From Rhodobiaceae bacterium UBA7378 (lineage in GTDB: Bacteria; Pseudomonadota; Alphaproteobacteria; RS24), in assembly GCA_002469805.1 (NCBI GenBank), contig DKNW01000109.1, positions 1 to 8,296 of the forward strand: a DNA stretch of 8,296 nucleotides, read 5' to 3'. Under the pieces are notes generated by a model. That model was not told the origin of the DNA. It saw nothing but the letters and a program-made list of their open reading frames with translations, and did no database searches. This document shows, piece after piece, positions 1-4,562 of this stretch. Numbering within the stretch: position 1 is the first letter of the stretch; each line of letters begins with the position of its first letter. The position numbers were made by a program, and so were the translations under genes.

Positions 1-410
1 CTGAAATGGCGGCTAATTTTACCGCCATCAAACGCAAGAAGAAGGCGAAGCGTCAGATTTTGCTGGGCGATTTAAACATTGCACCCGGCGAACACGATGT
101 CTGGTCGTCAAAGCAATTGCAGAATGTTGTTAGCCATACTGCGGTCGAGATCGAAGCTTTGGCGCGTGTTCAGGCCAGTCTGAACTGGGAAGATGTATCG
201 CGCCGCTTCGTGCCAGCCACGGAAAAACTTTATAGCTGGTGGAGTTACCGCGCGCGCGATTGGGCGGCCTCAGACCGTGGCCGGCGGCTCGACCATATTT
301 GGGTGACGCCTGGGCTGAGCGATGACGTGACGCACTACGAGGTGCTGCGCGACGCGCGCGGGTGGGCGCGGCCATCCGACCATGCACCAGTGATGATCGA
401 CGTGCGGTGA
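1..410 (+). CDS. xthA: Exodeoxyribonuclease III, C-terminal part (5' truncated by window edge)
   Basis: This is the C-terminal half of exonuclease III, the Mg-dependent AP endonuclease and 3'-5' exonuclease of base-excision repair, acting on DNA in the cytoplasm. The frame is open from the first full codon at position 3, so the gene starts upstream; about 135 residues are visible against roughly 260-270 for the family. Three catalytic blocks of the endonuclease/exonuclease/phosphatase fold are present: GDLN (Asp codon 69-71, Asn 75-77; E. coli D151/N153), RLDHIW (Asp at 291-293; E. coli D229) and the terminal SDHAPV (Asp 378-380, His 381-383; E. coli D258/H259). The WWSYRARDW stretch is typical of bacterial ExoIII. 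The Met codon at position 6 is internal, not the start. Nothing looks broken. No clear terminator follows; the next gene is 158 bases downstream on the same strand. Confidence 0.93.
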   Translation, partial: EMAANFTAIKRKKKAKRQILLGDLNIAPGEHDVWSSKQLQNVVSHTAVEIEALARVQASLNWEDVSRRFVPATEKLYSWWSYRARDWAASDRGRRLDHIWVTPGLSDDVTHYEVLRDARGWARPSDHAPVMIDVR

Positions 411-478
411 TCGATGAAAATAGTAACCGGGATGAGTGTCGGCTTACATAAATGGATCGATGCGCGTAAATGGGTGTG

Positions 479-531
479 TTGACTGGTGCTTGCAACCCTT
501 TTCGTGAACGACTAACGTTTTCAAATATAAA
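479..531 (+). promoter_or_regulatory. Possible promoter region for the acyl-CoA dehydrogenase gene
   Basis: The xthA-to-dehydrogenase gap holds a -35-like TTGACT (479-484), a second weaker TTGCAA (490-495), and candidate -10 boxes TAACGT (513-518) and TATAAA (526-531, repeated at 539-544). TTGCAA to TAACGT has 17-base spacing, but neither box is strong. The good TATAAA boxes have no convincing -35 at 16-18 bases. A promoter here is plausible because this is the longest gap in the window; exact boxes are a guess. Confidence 0.25.
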
Positions 532-550
532 GACCTCATATAAAGACCTC
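525..550. repeat. Exact 13-bp tandem direct repeat (2 copies) in the leader of the acyl-CoA dehydrogenase gene
   Basis: Positions 525-537 and 538-550 are identical copies of ATATAAAGACCTC, head to tail with no spacer, ending 18 bases before the chosen start at 569. Each copy contains TATAAA, which resembles a -10 hexamer. The unit is not a multiple of three, which fits a non-coding leader. It could be a simple slippage duplication or a doubled protein-binding or promoter element. The sequence alone cannot decide. Confidence 0.9.
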
Positions 551-557
551 GGTGAAA

Positions 558-561
558 AAGG
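558..561 (+). promoter_or_regulatory. Ribosome binding site deciding the acyl-CoA dehydrogenase start
   Basis: AAGG lies 7 bases before the ATG at 569. This favours that start over the in-frame ATG at 470, which would add 33 residues unlike the family and would have to read through the 13-bp tandem repeat. Confidence 0.6.
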
Positions 562-568
562 TAATCTG

Positions 569-1720
569 ATGCTTGATACTTATTCCCCGTCATGGATGAC
601 GGAAGATCTGGAAATTTTTAAAGACGCGGTGAACAAGTTTTACACGCGTGAATTTGTGCCGCATAGCGAGAGGTGGACCAAGGAAGGCATCATCGATCGA
701 GATGCTTGGTACAAGGCGGGCGAGGCCGGTTTGCTATGCGCTTCAATTCCAGAAGAGTATGGCGGCGGCGGCGGCACGTATGCCCATGAAGCGATTTTGA
801 CCGAAGAAATGGAGCGCTGCGGCGTCGCCGGTTTCGGGAACACGGTTCACTCGCTCATTTGTGCGCATTATTTCAACGCCTATGGCACCGAAGAGCAAAA
901 ACGTAAGTGGTTGCCCAAAATGGCAAGCGGCGAGCTTGTGTGCGCGATTGCGATGACCGAACCCGGCACAGGTTCCGACCTGCAATCGGTGAAAACGCGG
1001 GCCACGAAACAAGGCAATCAATATGTCATTAACGGTTCCAAGACCTTCATTTCAAACGGCCAACATGCCGACCTTGTCATTGTCGTCGCCAAGACCGATC
1101 CTGAGCAGGGCGCGCGGGGTATTTCGCTTATCATTGTTGAAACCGGCGAAGCGGATGGCTTTCGGCGCGGGCGAAATCTGGAAAAAATGGGCCAGCATGC
1201 TGCTGATACGTCGGAATTATTTTTCGACGAGGTAAAGGTGCCGACGAGCAATTTGTTAGGTGGCGAAGAGGGGCAGGGTTTTTATCAGCTCATGCAGCAA
1301 CTACCTGCCGAGCGGCTGATTATCGCCAATCAGGGTATTGGTGCCATTGAGCGTGCGATTCAGCTTACGGTGGATTACACACGCGAGCGAAAAACATTCG
1401 GTAATGCGGTTTTCGATTATCAGAATACGCAGTACAAGCTGGCTGAGTGCAAAGCAACATGGATGGCCGCGCGTGCCATGGTCGACCAGTTGGCTGACCA
1501 GCTCATGCGGGGTGAACTTGATGCGAACTCGGCCGCCGCAGCCAAATTCTGGGTCACCGAGCGGCAGTGCGAGGTTATCGACACTTGCTTGCAGTTTTTC
1601 GGCGGGTACGGGTATATGGACGAGTATCCGATCAGCCGCATGTATACCGATGCCCGCGTGCAGCGGATTTACGGCGGGTCTAACGAAATTATGCGTATGT
1701 TGGTCGCCCGGGCGCTCTAA
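569..1720 (+). CDS. Acyl-CoA dehydrogenase (long-chain/isovaleryl type active site)
   Basis: This is a FAD-dependent acyl-CoA dehydrogenase, which makes the alpha,beta double bond in an acyl-CoA and passes electrons to electron-transfer flavoprotein (fatty-acid or branched-chain amino-acid breakdown). From ATG 569 it has 383 residues, the normal family length. Order: all-alpha N-terminal domain (WMTEDLEIF onward, PEEYGG), middle beta domain with signature 1 AMTEPGTGSD, then the C-terminal four-helix domain with RKTFG and signature 2 around QFFGGYGYMDEYPISR. The C-terminal motif is IYGGSNEIM, so the Glu used by medium-chain enzymes is Gly. Instead LPAERL supplies Glu248 (codon 1310-1312), the position of the catalytic base in long-chain and isovaleryl-CoA dehydrogenases. 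A run of five Gly codons (761-775) follows PEEY. The substrate cannot be named from sequence. It lies 55 bases before the ExbB gene on the same strand; a functional link is not evident. Confidence 0.93.
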   Translation: MLDTYSPSWMTEDLEIFKDAVNKFYTREFVPHSERWTKEGIIDRDAWYKAGEAGLLCASIPEEYGGGGGTYAHEAILTEEMERCGVAGFGNTVHSLICAHYFNAYGTEEQKRKWLPKMASGELVCAIAMTEPGTGSDLQSVKTRATKQGNQYVINGSKTFISNGQHADLVIVVAKTDPEQGARGISLIIVETGEADGFRRGRNLEKMGQHAADTSELFFDEVKVPTSNLLGGEEGQGFYQLMQQLPAERLIIANQGIGAIERAIQLTVDYTRERKTFGNAVFDYQNTQYKLAECKATWMAARAMVDQLADQLMRGELDANSAAAAKFWVTERQCEVIDTCLQFFGGYGYMDEYPISRMYTDARVQRIYGGSNEIMRMLVARAL

Positions 1721-1760
1721 GCCTGCTGCGATAAAGTTCTTGAGTTTCATTTCTCTACTA

Positions 1761-1766
1761 AAAGGG
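1761..1766 (+). promoter_or_regulatory. Ribosome binding site for the ExbB-family gene
   Basis: AAAGGG ends 9 bases before the ATG at 1776. It supports starting there, just before a clear signal sequence, and not at in-frame ATGs further upstream, which overlap the acyl-CoA dehydrogenase. I see no convincing promoter or terminator in the 55-base gap 1721-1775, so this gene may be read from an upstream promoter. Confidence 0.55.
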
Positions 1767-1775
1767 CTGAGAACG

Positions 1776-2594
1776 ATGCAAGTCATCTATGCAAAATCCG
1801 CACGGTGGTTCTCATTTTTAGTTTTTACTGCGCTGCTTTTCAGTTTTGCCGCGTCGCTCGTGCCCGATGCGGCCATGAGCCAGGAGGCACTTGACATAGC
1901 AGAGGCGGTCGGTGCGGCAGAGGCAGCGCAAGACGCGAGCTCCGATGGCGGCTTCTGGTCGCTTTTGTTTGAAAAGGGTGGCGCTGTCACTTGGATTATC
2001 GCGTTGTTGTCGGCAGTTGGCCTGCCGATCGCGGCGGTGAAGATATTCCAGTTTATGCGCATGCAGATATGGCGACCCAGAGAGATTGAGGCTGCGATGC
2101 TGCGTTATCGCACCGGTGATGTGCGTGGGTTGGCGGGCGAGCTGGAAGATATCGCCCACCCTGCGGCACCGCTCATTGCTTATGCCATTGCCGAGGCGAA
2201 CCGTTCGGGCGCCACCGGCGAGGCAGGCGAACTGTTGCGCGAAGAAACCTCAAGGCGGGCGCAATATCTTTTGCGGCATCTGGGCGGCAATATTTGGGTG
2301 CTTGAGCTGATCGCCGCATCCGCACCACTATTCGGTTTGCTCGGTACGGTTTTGGGTATGATCGTCGCTTTTCAGGGCGTCGGTCAGGGGGCGGGCGGTG
2401 CCGATACGGCATTGCTCGCTTCGGGTATATGGGAAGCGTTGCTGACGACGGCGTTCGGGCTGGCTGTGGCCTTGCCGTTTTCTATTCTTGCGGCGGTCTT
2501 TAATAATGCTGTCGATTCCACACGCGACCTTTTGGAAGATGCGTTGACCGAGATTATGGTGCGCAGCGCAAGCGTCGCCAAAGCCAGAGGTTAG
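1776..2594 (+). CDS. ExbB/TolQ/MotA-family proton channel protein with N-terminal signal peptide
   Basis: This 272-residue protein is an ExbB/TolQ-type inner-membrane stator subunit; with ExbD it forms a channel that turns proton flow into mechanical work. Residues 1-35 look like a cleavable signal peptide (hydrophobic 11-29, possible cleavage near DAA-MS-Q), followed by a short Ala/Glu-rich periplasmic stretch (36-70). Transmembrane helix 1 is about 71-93, a cytoplasmic domain about 94-170, helix 2 about 173-200, helix 3 about 217-242. Conserved channel residues are present: APLFGLLGTV with Thr191 (E. coli ExbB T148) and GIWEALLTTAFGL with Glu220 and Thr225 (E. coli E176 and T181). The signal peptide plus extra ectodomain is unlike E. 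coli ExbB (244 residues) and recalls TtpC-type and other extended ExbB proteins. The first of two adjacent ExbD genes starts 7 bases after the stop. The family is sure; Exb versus Tol is not decided by sequence. Confidence 0.93.
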   Translation: MQVIYAKSARWFSFLVFTALLFSFAASLVPDAAMSQEALDIAEAVGAAEAAQDASSDGGFWSLLFEKGGAVTWIIALLSAVGLPIAAVKIFQFMRMQIWRPREIEAAMLRYRTGDVRGLAGELEDIAHPAAPLIAYAIAEANRSGATGEAGELLREETSRRAQYLLRHLGGNIWVLELIAASAPLFGLLGTVLGMIVAFQGVGQGAGGADTALLASGIWEALLTTAFGLAVALPFSILAAVFNNAVDSTRDLLEDALTEIMVRSASVAKARG

Positions 2595-2601
2595 ACGCCG
2601 C

Positions 2602-3021
2602 ATGCGGATCGAACGCCCACGACGCAAGCTGGAAGCAGTGGGGCTTACTCCGCTCATCGACATGATTTTTCTGCTGCTCTTGTTTTTCCTGTTGGGGTCG
2701 GATTTCGTGCGTTTTACCCAGAGCCAGTTGGCTCCGCCACGTGGTACGGGCGGCGAGCAGGGCGTAAGCCAGCCGGCTATCATCGCGTTGGCGGCAACGG
2801 GCGCGCTTCAATGGAACGGCGCAAGCATTTCGCGCGTTGACATGCAATCCCGCGCTACAGATCTTTTGCAAGCCGACGCCGAACAGCTTTTTGTTGTCAT
2901 GCCCGCTGCGGCAGCCGAGGTTCAACAAGTTGTCGGGGTTATGGATGATCTGGCGGCGGCAGGCGCCCAAGCCGTGACGCTTGAGCGGGATGTTTTCGAC
3001 ATTGATCTGTCGGATTTCTGA
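2602..3021 (+). CDS. ExbD/TolR-family protein, first copy (with conserved Asp)
   Basis: This 139-residue protein is a typical ExbD/TolR subunit (E. coli ExbD has 141): short basic cytoplasmic tail (MRIERPRRK), one transmembrane helix (about 15-36), then a periplasmic domain of about 100 residues. In ExbB-ExbD motors two ExbD helices sit in the pore of an ExbB pentamer. The helix begins LTPLIDMIFLLLLFF; Asp20 is the conserved proton-path aspartate (E. coli ExbD D25). The periplasmic part has the weak conservation usual for the family (LFVVMPAAAA, then a helix and the end strand AVTLE). A GAGG at 2587-2590, inside the end of the ExbB gene, is the likely ribosome site, with a rather long 11-base spacing. 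The second ExbD gene starts 7 bases after this stop codon, which implies translational coupling and a joint complex. Confidence 0.92.
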   Translation: MRIERPRRKLEAVGLTPLIDMIFLLLLFFLLGSDFVRFTQSQLAPPRGTGGEQGVSQPAIIALAATGALQWNGASISRVDMQSRATDLLQADAEQLFVVMPAAAAEVQQVVGVMDDLAAAGAQAVTLERDVFDIDLSDF

Positions 3022-3023
3022 GG
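3020..3023 (+). promoter_or_regulatory. Ribosome binding site for the second ExbD gene, overlapping the first ExbD stop
   Basis: GAGG shares its G-A with the TGA stop of the first ExbD gene (3019-3021) and lies 5 bases before the ATG at 3029. It supports that start over the in-frame ATGs at 2981 and 2990, which would add residues encoded inside the first ExbD gene. Confidence 0.6.
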
Positions 3024-3028
3024 CGCTG

Positions 3029-3451
3029 ATGAAAATTAACAGGCCCCAACGCAAATATAAGAGCATTGACCTTTTGCCGCTGATCAATGTGGTGTTTTTG
3101 CTCATTCTATTTGTGCTAATCGCCGGGCGCCCGACCACCGACCACCCCCAGCAGATTGAAGTTGCTATCAGCCGACAAGACACGGCTTATCAGGCCGCGC
3201 CATTATCTGTCCGCCTTGGGGCGGATGATAAGTTTTACCTCAAGAGCGATGACCCGCAATCCCTAGGCGCTATTGCAGAGCTGATTGCGGCGCAGGGTGT
3301 GGCCGAGCAGGGATTGCCGGTAGAGTTGATCGCCGACCGTCGCGCCCACGCATCAGCGCTCATGGATTTCCGGAGGGCGATGGCCGAGGCCGGCATCGGC
3401 GAGATCCGGATTAAAACTGAATACGCGCCGGAGCAGAAAAATGGCGACTAG
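3029..3451 (+). CDS. ExbD/TolR-family protein, second copy (Asn in place of the conserved Asp)
   Basis: This is a 140-residue second ExbD/TolR paralogue with the same plan: basic cytoplasmic tail (MKINRPQRKYK), one transmembrane helix (about 15-35, LLPLINVVFLLILFVLIAG) and a periplasmic domain ending in EIRIKTEYAP. The helix aligns residue for residue with the first copy (TPLID against LPLIN), so Asn20 occupies the place of Asp20. In ExbD, TolR and MotB that Asp is essential for proton-coupled work, so this subunit should not carry protons itself. The periplasmic part has the usual ExbD features (PLSVRLGADDKFYL, then PVELIADRRAHASALMDF). The most economical reading is a heteromeric motor with one active and one modified ExbD; a structural or regulatory subunit is the alternative. 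The gene overlaps the vWA gene by 11 bases (3441-3451). Confidence 0.9.
   Translation: MKINRPQRKYKSIDLLPLINVVFLLILFVLIAGRPTTDHPQQIEVAISRQDTAYQAAPLSVRLGADDKFYLKSDDPQSLGAIAELIAAQGVAEQGLPVELIADRRAHASALMDFRRAMAEAGIGEIRIKTEYAPEQKNGD
3430..3433 (+). promoter_or_regulatory. Ribosome binding site for the vWA gene, inside the second ExbD gene
   Basis: GGAG lies 7 bases before the ATG at 3441, within the last codons of the second ExbD gene. It supports an overlapping, coupled start. Confidence 0.6.
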
Positions 3452-4559
3452 CGAAGCCAAACCTGGTTGGCTGGCCCGGCTGAAAAGCGTGCCTAGACGC
3501 TGGTGGGTTGGCCTTTTTACGGTCTCTCTAGCTGCTCACCTCATTGGCGTGAGTGTGGTGCTGGTGTTGCTTTTCGGGGGTGAGCGCGGCGGTGGCGACG
3601 AAACCGAAAGCCTGGTGATCTCGGCGGCGGCGGATGGCGTGGAAGATATCGATCTTGAATTGCAAACCCCGCCAGCCGAGTTTGAACGCGAGGCCGAAGC
3701 AGAGCTAGACCTGTCCGAGTTGCTGGAGGTGCCGCTCGATACCGATTTCAATCAGGCGATGATGGAAGCCGCAAGCACGGCTGCGATGGCGCCGGCCATG
3801 CCGGCCCCGTCGCAGGCCGCAACACAGCGTGCCACGCCTGGCGGCGGGTTGATATCCGGGGTGCCGCAAAGTTTTGCCGATTATATCCAGTATTTGCGGC
3901 AAACCGGCATTGATGTTGTGTTTGTCATTGACGCAACGGGGTCAATGGTTTGGGTTCACAATCGCGTGCGCGCGCGCATTGAAACGCTGTCGCAATATGT
4001 GCGCAATCTGGTGCCGCTGGCCCGTTTCGGCGTAATAGCCTATCGCGATTATCAAGACCCGGAATTCGTTATTCGGCTCTCGCAGCCCAGTTTTGATATT
4101 GCCAAGGCACGCGCTTTCATGAGCAAGCTGGACGCCTTGGGCGGCGGTGATATTCCAGAAGCGGTGACGGAAGCGTTGCGTCAGGCAGAGACTAAAATTC
4201 AATGGCGTGCCGGGGCACAGCGGGTGATGATCGTGATCGGCGATGCACCGCCGCATGGATATGAGGCTGATGAAGCCCTGACGATTGCAGACCGCATGAA
4301 GCGCCGGGGCGCGCGCATATCGCTGGTGGACTCGCGCGTTGAGGCCAATCAGAATTATTTGGGACGGGTCAATTCGCTTGGCGGGGCGAGTCTGCGGCGG
4401 CGCGGTGTGTTGCCAGCCTTCCGCGAGCTTGCGCAATCTGGCGGCGGGCTTGCCGTTACGCTGGCCGCCGAACACCAGTTGATGAAAACCCTCGCGCTCC
4501 TGATTTTTGACGACCGGTTTCATGATGAACTCGCGCCATTTTTGGCCAGTTTGGAATAG
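3441..4559 (+). CDS. TonB/TolA-like membrane-anchored von Willebrand factor A domain protein
   Basis: This 372-residue protein combines an energy-transducer-like anchor with a vWA domain. Residues 1-22 are basic and cytoplasmic (SVPRRWW); one transmembrane helix spans about 23-45 and contains Ser29-x-x-x-His33, the spacing of the key pair in TonB (S16/H20) and TolA (S18/H22) that contacts ExbB/TolQ. A periplasmic linker follows, acidic at about 48-105 and Ala/Pro-rich at 105-140. The vWA domain spans roughly 158-350. Its MIDAS-type motif is DATGSM (Asp164, Thr166, Ser168), with YRDY (201-204), GGGDIPEAV (Asp237) and IGDAPPHG (Asp268, His272), as in the DxTGS subgroup of vWA domains. No TonB C-terminal domain is present. 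Position after ExbB-ExbD-ExbD matches the TonB/TolA slot. The vWA domain should be periplasmic and bind a divalent metal and a protein ligand; the ligand is unknown. No MoxR-type AAA ATPase, the common vWA partner, is in the window. Confidence 0.88.
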   Translation: MATSEAKPGWLARLKSVPRRWWVGLFTVSLAAHLIGVSVVLVLLFGGERGGGDETESLVISAAADGVEDIDLELQTPPAEFEREAEAELDLSELLEVPLDTDFNQAMMEAASTAAMAPAMPAPSQAATQRATPGGGLISGVPQSFADYIQYLRQTGIDVVFVIDATGSMVWVHNRVRARIETLSQYVRNLVPLARFGVIAYRDYQDPEFVIRLSQPSFDIAKARAFMSKLDALGGGDIPEAVTEALRQAETKIQWRAGAQRVMIVIGDAPPHGYEADEALTIADRMKRRGARISLVDSRVEANQNYLGRVNSLGGASLRRRGVLPAFRELAQSGGGLAVTLAAEHQLMKTLALLIFDDRFHDELAPFLASLE

Positions 4560-4562
4560 CCC

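Noticed and set aside
423..447. Imperfect hairpin after xthA as a terminator
   Set aside because: The stem GTAACCG/CGGCTTAC has a bulge and is followed by ATAAATGG, with no T-run.
409..462. GATCGATG at 409-416 and again at 455-462 as paired operator sites
   Set aside because: The unit is a short near-palindrome expected by chance, and the first copy overlaps the xthA stop codon.
470..568. 33-residue N-terminal extension of the acyl-CoA dehydrogenase
   Set aside because: It is unlike the family, crosses the 13-bp tandem repeat, and the ATG at 569 has a better ribosome site and gives normal length.
761..775. (GGC)5 trinucleotide run as a phase-variable repeat
   Set aside because: It is only five codons inside the conserved PEEYGG loop; length change would stay in frame, so switching is unlikely.
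1338..1775. Upstream extension of the ExbB-family frame
   Set aside because: The extension overlaps the acyl-CoA dehydrogenase in another frame; the ribosome site and signal peptide put the start at 1776.
1301..1786. 161-codon open frame on the - strand
   Set aside because: It lies opposite the acyl-CoA dehydrogenase, has no recognisable domain, and fits the antisense frame left by GC-rich codon use.
3942..4523. 193-codon open frame on the - strand
   Set aside because: It lies wholly opposite the vWA domain, whose motifs are strong in the + frame; composition (many His/Arg) looks like a shadow.
1776..4559. Zorya-like anti-phage system (MotA/MotB-type motor)
   Set aside because: The ExbD proteins are short and lack a peptidoglycan-binding domain, and no helicase or nuclease gene is present.
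3441..4559. MoxR-vWA or TerY-type system
   Set aside because: No AAA ATPase or tellurite-resistance gene is nearby, and the vWA protein has a TonB-like anchor beside ExbB/ExbD genes.
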